From NCBI GenBank assembly GCA_036346205.1, contig JARFJB010000821.1:2808722-2872721 (forward strand): a stretch of DNA of 64,000 nucleotides. Direction: 5' to 3'. Source of the stretch: Vesta saturnalis (Eukaryota > Arthropoda > Insecta > Coleoptera > Lampyridae). The notes below the pieces were generated by a model. The model had not been told where the DNA came from. It saw only the letters and a list, made by a program, of their open reading frames with translations, and did not search any database. Both the position numbers and the translations under genes were made by a program. The number at the start of each line of letters is the position of its first letter. Position 1 is the first letter of the stretch. Of the stretch, positions 1-11,173 are shown in pieces.

Positions 1-513
1 CATCAGAGTTATTGAACCAGGGTTGGAAACGAGTATGACCTACACGATTTTGTTTTGTGGAAGTGTATAACTGTATGCCCACAAGGATGACTACAAATGA
101 CACAACAATATTCACTCCATCGAAAGGTTGCAACAAAATCCCGTAAATCACTCCATTTAGCTGACTTAGCAGACTTAATGATCAGGGATTCTTGTGGGTT
201 CAGAAATCATTTGCGTGCAGTAGAATTTCACAAATTTATGACCATAATGTTTAAACCAGATCACGTAGAATTTTTTATTCTCCAAAAAAGAAATCCTTTT
301 GCAAGTGATGTTGTCCTTGAGATAGTCACACACTCCTCTTTTCTATTGAAAGTTAGAGTGAAGACTGTATTAGGGAAATTGGAATCGGAGCTTTCAGATG
401 AGATTTGTGTTTCAGATAGAAACAAAATGTCAGGTTGGAATTGTTACAGCTGTTGGTGGATCAGAAAGTGAGTACTTTCGATGACCAAGGTGGCTTGGGC
501 CCTGCCCTCCCGG
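1..513 (-). mobile_element. LINE copy A, antisense relic (endonuclease region)
   Basis: Read on the minus strand this is the APE endonuclease part of the same non-LTR family seen at 6769-9133, 21408-22951 and 51680-54916. Positions 1-180 match the segment just after the endonuclease. Internal deletions then join it to shorter blocks matching the Ser-Asp-His and Asn-Ile-Arg-Gly ends of the domain. It is more diverged than the other three copies and carries stops and frameshifts, so it is an old dead copy. It runs off the left edge and is interrupted at 513 by an inverted-repeat element; the rest resumes at 1367. Confidence 0.8.
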
Positions 514-1366
514 GCGCATTTTCACACATCCTCCTATGCTACGGCACCAGGGTGCTGAAATCAGTTACTTTTTGAAGCCTGTAAATACAGTACAAAGGCT
601 CACAGATTTGGGCACCTATGTGATTTTATTAAATAATTTTTGAGTTTCCAGATACAGTAAACATACATGGGTAAAACAAAATGAACAAATAAGTTGAAAT
701 ACTTATTTATTTTAACTTCTTTAAATTAAGAGTAAACAATTTCTCAGTTCCCATTTTCAAAATGACGGTAGGTAATGGTGACGCGATCTACTTAGCATTC
801 GGGAGGTAATGGGTTTGATTCCCGATAAGTTTTTTCAGGGGGTTTTCCTCATACACATGTAACGGCATGGTCACTACGTATATGCACACCATGTGCGGCT
901 ACTTAGGCGAATGCTGGGGTAGTACCTTTCCCCTCAGAACCCTAACTCCGTTCCTTCGGGATCCTATTGACCACACACATCCTTAATCCCACCATGCATA
1001 TATACGTCATGTATGTATGTATGCTGGGAATCCATGATTGTGGCTAAAGGAGCAAGGAAAGCAAGGGAATGAAATACGTGACCCTCTCCTTCCTTTCCAG
1101 CCTTAGACAGCCTAACGCTAAATTCCATGGTGCAAACCATTAAGAGACTTGTGTACCTACCGCCATTTTGAAAATAGGAAGTATTTCAACTCAGTTGTTC
1201 ATGTTGTTTTACCCATGTATGTTTACTGCATCTGGAAACTTAAAAATTATTTAATGAAATCACATAGGTGCCCAAATTAGTGAGCCTTTGTAAAGTCTTT
1301 ATAGGCTTCAGAAACTAACTGATTTCAGCACCCAGGTGCCGTAGCACAGGAGGATGTGTAAATATG
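514..1366. mobile_element. 853-bp inverted-repeat DNA element (MITE-like) with 8-bp TSD
   Basis: The two ends form long inverted repeats: about 250 bases from 514 match the reverse complement of about 210 bases ending at 1366, both containing ACACATCCTCCT. The flanks carry CCTCCCGG at 506-513 and again at 1367-1374, and the LINE copies at 21.7 kb and 51.9 kb show a single uninterrupted site, so insertion into LINE copy A is directly visible. An 8-bp duplication is typical of hAT elements, while the long arms are more like MULE or foldback elements. No transposase is present, so it is non-autonomous. Confidence 0.75.
775..1140 (+). repeat. possible tRNA-derived SINE core inside the inverted-repeat element
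   Basis: The segment between the inverted arms contains GGGTTTGATTCCCG at about 813, which is close to a pol III B box (GGTTCGANTCC). A loosely tRNA-like leader precedes it and a conserved-looking, less A+T-rich body follows. No convincing A box, terminal poly(A) or target duplication is seen, so a SINE captured by the MITE is one explanation and chance resemblance is another. Confidence 0.3.
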
Positions 1367-1524
1367 CCTCCCGGACATCCGAACGGGACAGGATTTTACG
1401 TCCGGCATTGATTTCCCTAGAAACCATAACCATCTCTTTTTTTATTTTAGACTTTCAGTCCTATAGGAAGACAGACGGCGAAACGAAGAATAGTGTGAGA
1501 ATAGATTAAGAAAAGGAAAGTCAA
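1367..1524 (-). mobile_element. LINE copy A, antisense 5' end
   Basis: This continues copy A after the inserted element. On the minus strand it matches the 5' leader and first codons of the LINE family (the region around 21520-21690 and 51800-51930), including the run before the first ATG. Compared with the 51.7-kb copy it lacks roughly the first 120 bases. Confidence 0.75.
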
Positions 1525-2805
1525 ATGTAATGCAAAATAACAAATTCAGAAAAAATTATATCAACATGATGTAATTTTAAGAAAAATAGTTTTATGGTCA
1601 TTCCCGTTTAAACCGGACGATGCTTTTAACCAACACTATTTGACTTCTAAAAGACATATTGATAAATACTAATTTTTTTAAACACGCGGTATTAACATTA
1701 GTTATAATCACTTAATTTGTGTCAACGTTTTTTTCCCTAAAGTTTGATTTAGAGGTGATTTTCAAAGCGGACTTTTCGTTAAAATAGTTATATAATAATG
1801 TTAGTACAATATTGCAAAAGACATTGTTTGTAATTAAAAATCCAGAATTATTTTAATTAAAGATGCAGTTTATTGATTATCTTATTCGTCGTTCACACTC
1901 ACTAGTAATGTGTATTTATGAAGTTCAAACACGATTTTAATTTATGTCTGTAAAGTTACAAATATTTATATTGTATGTATTCTATTTGTTTGCCCTATGT
2001 AAACTCAGTTGCAAAACCAACAGTTCAATTAGGACAGACGTGAGTGTGTCACATCACTTCCTTGAAATAGTGCCATTAAAACCACTGGTGTTTATGAACT
2101 ACTTTGATACTGTTCTATCATCTTTTTTTCCCGATTATGGAAATAATAGTAATTTGTTTCAGCTGTATTTGTTTTATTTTAAAATAGAAATGTTTCTAGG
2201 CTCTTAATTATCAACACGTGAAAGTGGTTTCACAGTAGAAATTTAGTTACTACCGTTTACTTCATTTGCATAGGGTGTTAATGATCTGTATAAAAAGATC
2301 TAAAAGCTACTAATTTATTAGAGTGTAATTCATTAAGCTCAATTAAAACATAATTTATGTACTCAGAAGAGCTACCAGAACACGCTAATATGTAATTAAT
2401 ATAATGAAACCAAGGCATAATTTTAACAATAGTGTTTTCGGGAATGTAAGAAAATAACCTTGACTTATTATTGAAAGTAAAAATTATTTTAATATTTTGG
2501 AAACCTACTTTGTATAAATGTTATCTAATAAATCAAACTCGACTCTCAACAATTTACTTAAATTGATGTTTAACAACATGTCACAACTAGTACTAGAGCA
2601 TATTTAATATACTAAATATTATTAAACCATCCTCAAAATGACACGATTCTCTAGTGGGTGAAGGTAAAATGTTATTTTGTTTTCTTATATAGTGGGTATC
2701 TTCGTTCAATACAGTTTTGCCTAAATTGCCTTGTATGAAGTTATTTGTATCTAAAATCAAAATTTCTTGTTGTTTGATATAAATTTACTTTCGGAAGCAC
2801 AAAAT
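1525..2805. other. A+T-rich DNA, nothing recognised
   Basis: I see no domain, inverted repeat or tandem array here. The 87-residue open frame at 1944-2207 is hydrophobic and Phe/Leu-rich, as expected by chance in A+T-rich sequence, and has no supporting feature. Confidence 0.5.
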
Positions 2806-3097
2806 TCTATTAGTTAAATCGGGTTGACTCTTGCAAGGTTCAGATTCTCAAATTCATCTACCTTAAGTACCTTAATTTTAATTAGCACCAAAAAGGAATA
2901 TTAGTAACGTCGAACACATCAATCGACAAATTTTGTAATATGAGTTTTGGCATACAATAATCAGAATAACAAATATAATAATAACAACAACGCACAATAT
3001 GTAATAATATATTTTATATAAAGTTATCTTAATCGCCTGAAGAGCTTTTATGCAAAACTATACACAAAGAAAACGTATTCATCCGCCTGACAAATAC
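2806..3097. repeat. dispersed repeat, copy 1 (partner at 29636-29930)
   Basis: About 290 bases align in the same orientation with 29636-29930. Shared blocks include TCTATTAGTTAAAT, ACTCTTGCAAGGTTCA, CACCAAAAAGGAATA and the closing ATTCATCCGCCTGACAAATA. Weaker similarity continues beyond it (about 3525-3560 resembles 31330-31370). The class is unknown; a decayed LTR or intergenic repeat would fit. Confidence 0.65.
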
Positions 3098-3639
3098 AAA
3101 TGCAAAGATCATAGTCTCCTTTTTAATCGTCGCATAAAAAAATTCTATACTAAAATTGCATAGTGGACATGTCCCAGAAAAAGAGACAGGCTTGATATCT
3201 AGAAACTAGACGCACACATCCTGTTTTAAAATTAGAGACCCTGTTCCTCAAATCAATTTTCTACACTGTCCAACAAACAACTCAGTGCATATATGAACTA
3301 GTAAACTCGAAAAAATTGTAGAAAAATATTTAAGCGCGACTGAACCTCTCGTTATCAACAACCGTAACACAACAACTTATACCCATACATATTAGGTTAC
3401 TTAAAACATCATGAAATTTAATTCTTTTTGAAACTGCGATAACGATTTTAGAATAATAGTCCCGGTAACAACGTTTTAATTTAAAACTCTACACATAATA
3501 TTTTAAATATCTCAATATTAGAAAAAAAAAGGATCTACGGCAAAGTTCAGTCACACGTGACAAAACTCGTTTAGCTCGTTCCGCTAAAGATTTAATAAAT
3601 CAATTTTTTGGCGTGGATGGTGGTTTGATAATTTATGAA
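3098..3639. other. no gene recognised
   Basis: This is A+T-rich sequence between the dispersed repeat and the palindrome. Only weak similarity to 31330-31370 is visible near 3530. Confidence 0.5.
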
Positions 3640-5020
3640 GGTATAGTTAAAATTATGAGAGAATTCCGATATCGGATTAGCGCTTTTATTTAAGCACTAC
3701 GGTCGAACATGAAACTTTGTCGTTTTTACACATGTTATATGACGAAGACGGAAAGAAATTTATTGTGTATAACCCCACGGGTGGTGAACTGAAACCTACA
3801 CTGTACATTAAAACGTAGATTCAATTTAAGTGCATACGCTAGAAGGAGATACAAAAGTGCGTCAGCATGTTTTTACATAAATGGCAAATATCGACTTAAA
3901 ATCATCTACACAGCGGTACTTCAAATTTTTTTACTTAACTAAATCAAAAAATATATTCCTTATGACGATATATACAATTAAGTTCCTAAACGTACCTAAA
4001 CAATTAAAAAACAATTTCTGATGAGCCCGAATACCTACATAAAATATTAATAAACAATTTTTATAAAATCGTTTTACTATCTAATTGCTTACGGTTTATT
4101 CCTTAATTCGGAATCTTCAACTATAAATTTTAAATTATGATTTTTTTACAAATTGACAATTATTATTTGCAGTTATTTTTATAACTTTTAACTTTAACTG
4201 TACACAAAAAAAAATCCGGTTAAGAAAATTAAAATTCGAAGGTTTTTTTGGTTGTGAAAAGCGTTTTTAATTTCAATTTTACACAAAAAAGACGAACTTT
4301 ACTTCACAAAATTCAAAAACTGAAATTTTACAGTTTTTTTGTCTTTCAAGCAAGCTTTTTAACTATAATTGTACCTAAAACAATTAGCACATTCTCTAAT
4401 TACTTTCATCTAATTCTACTCACTGTCTTCTATATCACTCCCACCGACAGAAATTATCAATGGTTCCACCATTACATACACTAATTCCATGAATTTAAAG
4501 AAAGTTGTAACGCAAAACGTATACCTACATATTCGTCTTTTCTGTGTAAAATTGAAATTTAAAACGCTTTTCGAAACCAAAAAACCTTCGTATTTCAATT
4601 TTCTTAAGTGGAATTCTTTTTTTTTTTGTGTACAATTGTAGTTAAAAGTTACAAAAATAACTGAAAATAATAATTGTCAATTTGTAAAAAATATCATAAT
4701 TTAAGATTTAAGCGGCTTGTTGAATATTTTAAAAACGATCTAAGTAAAAAAAAATTTGAAGTACCGCTGTGTCATTTATAAGAGATGCCGCGGCAGATTT
4801 GTATCTTCTTCTAACGCATGTAATTAAATAGAATCTACATTTTAACGTACAGTGTAGGTTTTAGTTCAACACCCGGGCGGTTATACACAACAAATTTCTT
4901 TCAGTCTTTGTTATATAACATGTGTAAAAACAATAAAGTTGCAATGTTTGATCGTAATGCTTGAATAAAAGCGCTAATCCGATATCGGAATTCTCTCATA
5001 ATTTCAACTATATAGATAGT
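3640..5020. mobile_element. large palindrome / foldback element
   Basis: Two arms (about 3640-4297 and 4534-5015) are inverted copies. For example AATTCCGATATCGGATTAG at 3661 faces its reverse complement at 4976, and blocks around 3900 face blocks around 4765. The left arm has roughly 170 bases that the right lacks. A loop of about 235 bases joins the arms. The left arm contains a short open segment ending in a Lys-Thr-stop at about 3817, which may be eroded coding sequence. A DNA transposon with very long inverted repeats, or an inverted duplication of one, fits best. Confidence 0.7.
4416..4500 (-). pseudogene. possible IS630/Tc1-like transposase C-terminal tail in the palindrome loop
   Basis: On the minus strand the loop encodes the tail VEPLIISVGGSDIEDSE. 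A very similar acidic tail, VVQPLIISVNDSTSESD, ends the transposase relic at 35120-35560, and this layout (hydrophobic PLII motif then an Asp/Ser/Glu run) is usual at the C-terminus of that insect transposase group. The upstream catalytic part is missing, so the palindrome probably formed around the 3' end of such an element. Confidence 0.45.
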
Positions 5021-5039
5021 GAATTATTAGTTTTATATA

Positions 5040-6060
5040 TTAGTATGTCAGGAACGGTAAACTTCCATTAGTTTCATTTTCCATGGTAAACTGAATGCTT
5101 TGATGAAAAAATCTTAGCTGCAACGGGACTAAGAGGGTTACCCATCGATACACCATCTAGTATATTATTCCACTAAAAATAAGTCATAACACAGTGCTGA
5201 AAAGGTAAAATGTGAAACAACATCAAAACTGACCATTATCATTCACTTCAATTTCGAAATGTATTTTTTCAATGAAGTCGGCATAATTTTTAATATAATG
5301 GGGTGTTTTACCTGTATGAGGTTGTAATAAAAATGTAACCTGTTTTGCAAGATTGCATGTAGAACCAATTGTACTAACAATATGCATTAAAGGAACATTC
5401 GGTTAATGGATTTTTGGTAGACCATAGAGTTTTGATGGAAAGGCTTCAAAGTTAGTTAGTTTCTTTTTCAGTTCTTCAGGAATAGATGATAATTTAATAA
5501 GTTCTTTAGTTTTCAGAAGAAAATTTTTGTAGTATCTTTTGGTAGTTCAGGATAAGTCTGTGGTTCCAACAGTTGTTCTACTTTAATGTTATATATCTAA
5601 TATAATGGTTATATTGCCTTTATTTGATTGTAATATTATTATATTTTCATTACGTTTAAGATCAAATAAAGCACGAAGCTGAGGAAAGGATAGGTTGGTC
5701 TTTAGAGGTTTTGTTTTACATAATATGTTAACAATTTTATATATAACTTCATTCGCAGTATCAAACGATAAAGATTTAATAGAATTCTCAACATTGGAAA
5801 TTATATCTTCAAAAGGTATTACGCTTGGTGTTATCGCAAAATATCCGCCCTTAGAAAACGCTTAAATAGCATTATCTGGGAATATATGATCAGAAAGGTT
5901 TATAATTGCATTTCTTTTATCAAAAATTGTTTATTGTACTGTTGCTTGAATAATTGATCTAACTTTGCTTTTTGAAATTTAGATGCATTTATTTCCATAC
6001 ATTTAAAGGTGAATGAATCAATTTTATCCCAATCCCGTCAATTTAATATAGATGAAATTT
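5040..6060 (-). pseudogene. Penelope-like element reverse transcriptase, decayed
   Basis: Read on the minus strand, several frames together give the Penelope-like RT pattern. From about 5990 downwards there is an N-terminal Lys/Gln-rich stretch, then a segment with SKGGYFAITPSVIPFEDII and LFDLKRNENIIILQSNKGN (about 5860-5600). Next comes KLYGLPKIH (about 5435-5405), then VSTIGSTCNLAKQVTFLL and a glycine plus PLSPVAAKIF near 5150-5120. This order (substrate-contact Asn-Lys-Gly, the Tyr-Gly-Leu-Pro-Lys-His motif, Ser-Pro-Leu-Ser-Pro) is characteristic of the family. Stops and frameshifts are frequent and the catalytic Asp-Asp block is not visible, so it is dead. The GIY-YIG end is absent here; a separate copy of that end lies at 63440-64000. 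Confidence 0.75.
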
Positions 6061-6230
6061 AAAAATGCAGGGTGAGTCATGACGAACTGTACATACTCAT
6101 CTTGCTTAATAATCTACAGGGTGATTTATGGGTTTGACTAAAACTACCGTAACTGCCATAACTTTGTTAATGTTGATTTGATTAATTTTATATTTTAGTG
6201 CGAAGTTGTGCTATTTTTACCTAATTATCA

Positions 6231-6747
6231 GGCGCAATCAAAATTTAAATAATCCAGGACCGGTCTTTAAAAATTAGCCGGCTTGGATTCTACAATTTTA
6301 CGCACCCTGTATATGGATTTTGTAAAACTTTTGATGGTACCCTGAAAGTACAGAGATGGGTAATACAACTAATGTAAATGTGTTGAAATGAACTCAAAAC
6401 CACTAATCCCAAAAATCTATATATTTATCTTGATTACAATGTAAAATCTTACATACATATATGTTTCGATTGCTTCAATTAATTACGCAATCATCATCAG
6501 GGGGATTTTAACTTTAATATTTTTAACTTTAATATTAAACAACTAATGTAGTTCACATTTTCCCCACACAATCATTATGTTTTTAATCAAAAAAAATAAA
6601 ATTTTAAAGCCTGGTAAAATATGGGAAATTAATTTATAAATTTTAAATAAGAAACATTTAATCTAAAAAATTAACTCAAAATAAGTACTAAATATGTTTC
6701 CATTTTTATAATAATCATTTTATTCAATTTCCAGGGCCGGCTTACAA
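6231..6747. mobile_element. ~515-base insertion carrying the ribozyme candidate
   Basis: The two arms of the surrounding inverted-repeat element stay collinear up to about 6230 and resume near 6748, so this block is an insertion in the left arm only. It begins and ends near similar direct motifs (CCAGGACCGGTCTTTA at 6264, CCAGGGCCGGCTTACA at 6733). It has no coding potential and contains a hammerhead-like motif, as short Penelope-derived or retrozyme-type elements do. Confidence 0.45.
6441..6512 (-). ncRNA. candidate hammerhead ribozyme (Penelope/retrozyme type)
   Basis: On the minus strand the order is: stem I 5' strand TAAAATC, the core CTGATGA, a stem II formed by GATTGC and GCAATC with a 13-base loop, then GAAAC, a short stem III (ACAT/ATGT, 6-base loop), the cleavage triplet GTA, and the stem I 3' strand GATTTTA, which pairs perfectly with the start. 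This is the type I layout with a very short stem III reported for Penelope-like elements. One extra T lies between CTGATGA and stem II, which may impair activity. It is close to the minus-strand Penelope RT at 5040-6060 but separated from it by an inverted-repeat arm. Confidence 0.6.
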
Positions 6748-6768
6748 CCTATGTGGCCATTAGCATAA

Positions 6769-9133
6769 GATCTAATTGGCTTCAGTTTTCATCTACTACA
6801 AATCCCGTTGGTCATAGTGCAGAAACATTTGCTATTTCATGTGATCTCACACAAATGATTTCTGAACCCACAAGAATCCCTGATAACCCTAACCATACTC
6901 CACATCATCTAGATCTCTTTCTTACATCAAACCCTCTTGTTTATAAAACTTCCGTTCTTTCGCCTTTAGGTCTTTCCGACCATTGTCTAATAAAAATCAT
7001 TTCTACTGTACCTAATTCCACTGTTGTTCGCAAAACCGATAGAAACTTGTGGTGTTTTAAGTCAGCTCGATGGAGTGATTTACGGGATTTCTTTGCAACC
7101 TTTCCATGGCGTGAATATTGTTTTAAGTCGTCCTCTTCTTCGGACATCGCTCTTTCAGTATCTGAAGTCATCCTCATAGGAATGGAGTTATACATTCCCA
7201 AAAAACAGTACCGTATAGGTCATTCAGGTTCCCAACTCTGGTTCAATACGGTTTGTGCTGATTCAATATCTTTAAAAAATAAATGTTACATTAAATGGAA
7301 ATCTAATAAATCGGTCGACAGTCATGTGGAATACGTTGGTGCTAGAAATATCTGCAAAAGTGTCATCACTAAAACTAAAAAGTTGTTCGAACAACGAAAA
7401 TGCAATGAACTAGCTACATCTCCTTTAGGCAGTCGTAAATTTTGGTCTTTAGCTAAAGCCTAGTAAAAACTTTGGAACATCTTCATTTCCCCCCCTGACG
7501 TCTATTGACGGATCGGTAGTTGCTGATTCTGTAGACAAAGCCAACGTTTTTGTGGATTTGTTTGCATCAAACTCGTGACTCAATGATTCTGGAAAAGATG
7601 TGCCCCTAGTCAACTCTTCATACGCTATGAAACCAATTCATTTTCGGTACAAGCTCTTGGAATCGATCATCAGTAGGCTTGATCTCAATAAGGCGACTGG
7701 CCCAGACGGTATCACAGCTATTGTCTTAAAGAAATGTTCCCCCGAACTAGTACCAGTCCTATCTAAGCTCTATACGATCCCTTCATCATAGAAGTTAGCA
7801 AATGTTCAACCTATTCCCAAAAAAGGAAGACCGACCAATTGCCATCACTTCCATTTTGTCTAAAATCATGGAAAAAGCAATCAATCAGCAACTACTCACG
7901 TTCCTTGAAACTAACAAACTCCTTAGTGACCACCAATATGGGTTTAGGTAAAGTCGTTCAACAGGCGATCTTCTTTCATATGTGACCCAAGTTTGGAACA
8001 ATACAGTAGAGCAGTCCGGTGAAACAGTTGTAGTCGCTTTAGATATCTCAAAGGCATTTGACCAAGTTTGGCATAAGTGTTTACTTGCCAAACTCACCTT
8101 GTTTGAGTTAAATGATATGCTCATCTACTGGGTTTCTAGTTTCCTTGATAAAAGACGAATACGTGTCGTAGTTGATGGCTTTTTTTCAAAAGAAATTAGT
8201 ATTAACGTAGGCGTACCACAGGGATCTGTTATAGCGCCTACACTTTTTCTGCTGTACATAAATGACCTTATTTCTCCAACAACTAACCCCATCCATTTCT
8301 TTGCTGACGATAGCATTCTCGAATAGGGAAGCAATAATCTAGTTAAATTTAATGCTAACAAAACTCAGTGTTGCTTTATGTCCGCCAAAAAAAGATCGAC
8401 CATTTCCTGTTGTAAGTATGAATGGCTCAGTTCTTAAGTTTTCAGACTCTATTACTCTGTTGGGTATGACTGTATCTTCAAATCTCTCATAGATTGACCA
8501 TCTTCTGTCAGCTACCAAAACAGCTGCTCGTAAAATAGGCTTTTTGTACAGATCTAAGCAGTACTTTACCTCTCGACAACTCCTTCTGCTGTATAAGGCC
8601 CAAATTCGGCCTCATCTGGAATATAATTCTCACCTCTGGGTTAGTGCTCCCCAATACGCTCTCGATATCGTTGATCGTATTCAAAAGAGAGCGATTAGGC
8701 TTATAAATGATCCGTCCTTAGCTTCTCACATACAGTCCCTTGAGCAAAGAAGGATGGTTTCAGTCCTTTCTTTGTATTATCGTTATTACAACGGCTATTG
8801 TGCTGCTGAATTATATTCTTTGATACCATCTCGGGCTATCTTTGCGAGAAACACTCGGTTGGCTCATTCACATCATCAGTATGCAGTACAAATCTCCACT
8901 TGTCGTACCAAACGGGCGCAATCCACATTTTTCTACACGGCTTCTAAACTCTGGAATGATCTCCTTAGTTCCTGTTTTCCTCTCACTTATGATATGAGAA
9001 AATTTAAGGTAGCTGTTCATAGACATCTATTGACAATTCATTATCCCTCTATCCATCCTCTTAAGTGTTCCTGAGTGCTTTAGCACGATAGGCCTAATTT
9101 AGCCTGTTCAGGCCCACAATCATAAAAAAAAAA
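6769..9133 (+). mobile_element. LINE copy B, 5'-truncated APE-RT retrotransposon, pseudogene
   Basis: This begins within the endonuclease domain (the WLQFSSTTNP segment) and continues through endonuclease, reverse transcriptase and C-terminal region to a short poly(A) after AATCAT. Visible motifs are GLSDHCLI (about 6970), the RT block VALDISKAFDQVWH (about 8030), GVPQGSVIAPT (about 8207), FADDS (about 8299) and the thumb-like LLYKAQIRPHLEYNSHLW (about 8590). It is broken by a stop at 7461, a frameshift near 7480, a TAA in place of Gln near 7950, and a ~120-base deletion after the Ala-Asp-Asp motif. It was inserted into an inverted-repeat arm whose other copy (around 10780) shows the empty site. 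Confidence 0.85.
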
Positions 9134-9395
9134 TCACCCTCTATATAAATGCAGCGCATAATGTTTATTTTATCTAATTCCAAGAATGCTGAAACGATTT
9201 TAATAGTTTAATTTTTTTTACAAAATCTAACTAACAAAAAATTACTACAAAAAATTTAATGTGTTATTAATCATTTAAACAACAAAGTAAAAACGAAAAA
9301 TTACTGATTACAGGATATTTTCAAAAACAAAACCGCTTTCTCTGTCGAACCATTAAATGTCTAATTGACTTCCTGATTGTTAACGGGTCATTTCA

Positions 9396-9592
9396 GTGTG
9401 AGTGTGAGTGTGAGTGTGAGCGTGAGCGTGAGCGTGAGCGTGAGTGTGAGTGTGAGTGTGAGTGTGAGTGTGAGTGTGCGAGTGTGCGAGTATGCGAGTG
9501 TGCGAGTATGCGCGTGTGCGAGTGTGAGAGTGTGCCAGTGTGAGGGTGTGCGAGTGTGCGAGTGTGCGAGTGCGCGAGTGCGCGAGTGTGCG
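9396..9592. repeat. GTGAGT/GTGCGA hexamer minisatellite
   Basis: About 33 hexamer units run without a gap, changing from GTGAGT through GTGAGC to GTGCGA and mixed forms at the right end. It lies in the core of the 6068-11036 element. Long Ser-Val or Thr-Leu frames across it are artefacts of the repeat. Confidence 0.9.
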
Positions 9593-9959
9593 GCGGTCAG
9601 TTTTTGGTTTTTATCAAATATTTTTAAAACAGCTGCGTATTTCAAAGATATAAAAATACCCAGACATAGAACATAAACATATCGATTAATTATATTCTAT
9701 GCAATTTTTTGATACTATGCATAATTTAGTGGTAAAAAAAAAAATCCTAACGTATAATTTAAGTGTTAGTTCAAATTTTTTCAATATCTGAATAACGATT
9801 CATTTTATTAGAAAAAGTGTAGACATATTTTTTAAAGAAAATTTAATTTTACATAACTTTTATGTATAAAGTTTCTTAATATAATGCTAGGTAAGTTTAA
9901 AAAATATTTAAATATGAATGAAAATGGTATTGATATTTTATACAAACGGGTGGCTTTGG

Positions 9960-10350
9960 ACGTATTATTTATATCTATCTGGAATGAAGTTTTAAACGTC
10001 ATTCTGACATAGATTACTGTTTTTGTTTTTACAATGTTGCCTGTTTTTCGTTATGAACGTATGAAAGAGGTTGCATAGTTATGCTAAAATAAATTATAAT
10101 TAAAATTATTTCATTTCTTTAATTTTTAAGTTAGCATCTAGATGTCTACTAATCTCTGTCTGTCCAGAAGTTTTAAACGTCTGTGTGACATAGATTATGG
10201 TGTTTGATTTTAAAATGTTGTATATTTACGTGATGATCTTCTTATAAAAGTATATAAAGATATAATTATTCTAAAAAAATGTTATTAAAATTATTTCATT
10301 TGTTTTAATTTCCATTTTGTAGGTTGGAAGGTTATGTGGTGTTCCACACC
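9960..10350. repeat. two ~181-base tandem units
   Basis: GAAGTTTTAAACGTC recurs at 9986 and 10167 with the following ~160 bases similar (ACATAGATTA, AATTAAAATTATTTCATT). The block near 9770-9800 (CAATATCTGAATAACGA) also occurs in the foldback element at about 14868 and, inverted, at about 18540. The stretch CATTTTGTAGGTTGGAAGGT (10313) matches 20015 inverted. The core is therefore built from foldback-family sequence. Confidence 0.55.
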
Positions 10351-11173
10351 AGATATTTTGAAATTATTACCTACTAAAATCAGTGAAATATCCTTTTGAA
10401 TCTTTTTGTTTTTGATTAAAATTCATTGAATCCCTCACTTCTCTTGGTGTATTAAAGACGTTTACAAGCGTTTTCTACTACAGAAATGTTAAAAAATACC
10501 CGTTAACAATGAGGAAGTTGGTTCGACAGAGAAAGTGTATTGTAGCAGGTGGTTTTGTTTTTGAAAATATCCTGTAATCAGTAATTTTTCGTTTTTACTT
10601 TGTTATTTAAATTATTAATATACATAAAATATTTTATTTATTTATTTTTTTTTGTTAGATGTGGAAAAAAACTCAACTATTAAAATCGTTTCAGCATCAA
10701 GTTTTTTTTCTTGTAGAAGTAAAAATTAATTTAAACAGTCTTGAAATTAGAGAAAATAAACATTATGTTCTGCATTTATCTACAGGGCGATCTTATGCTA
10801 TGCTAATTGCCACGTACGTTGGATGGTTAATTAGGTAGGAGTAGCATCCAAAATATGAAATCAATCAAAACAACATTAACAAAGCCTTGGCGTAGAGTAG
10901 TTTTAGTCAAAACTCATAAATCACCCTATAGATTATTAAGCAAGAAGAGTAGACATTTTTAAATGCTCATTTTGTGTTCCCTTTAGAGGTTTCCATACGT
11001 GGTAGGAGTATGTACAATTCCTCATGACTCACCCTGTATAAATATAAAAGATCTCTATCGGTTTTATCCAATGACTTCGTAGTAATATATGTATTTGATT
11101 ATACAAGAAGAATATTTTCGGTTCTTCTATAAATATGATCAGCTTTTTAAATTAAATGTATTTTATGTTTCAG

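Larger units (their letters stand above)
6068..11036. mobile_element. composite inverted-repeat transposon, host of nested insertions
   Basis: The termini are inverted copies: CAGGGTGAGTCATGA at 6068 faces TCATGACTCACCCTG ending at 11036. The left arm resumes after insertions: 6068-6230, then a ~515-base insert, a short block near 6750, LINE copy B, and 9134-9390. It matches the reverse complement of about 10498-11036. The core (9391-10497) is a GTGAGT minisatellite plus two ~181-base repeats. No transposase frame survives. The CAGGG start resembles the elements at 38146 and 49044, so a mariner-like origin is likely but inferred. Confidence 0.7.

Noticed and set aside
1944..2207. 87-residue hydrophobic frame
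   Set aside because: Composition expected from A+T-rich DNA; no splice sites, homologous copy or motif.
4016..4045. CTGATGAG followed by CCCGAATACC as a second hammerhead
   Set aside because: The required GAAA and any stem II or stem III pairing are missing.
6941..7201. Minus-strand 86-residue frame in LINE copies B, C and D
   Set aside because: Antisense shadow of the endonuclease coding region, repeated in every copy.
9377..9676. Long Ser-Val and Thr-Leu open frames
   Set aside because: They are translations of the GTGAGT hexamer array on both strands.
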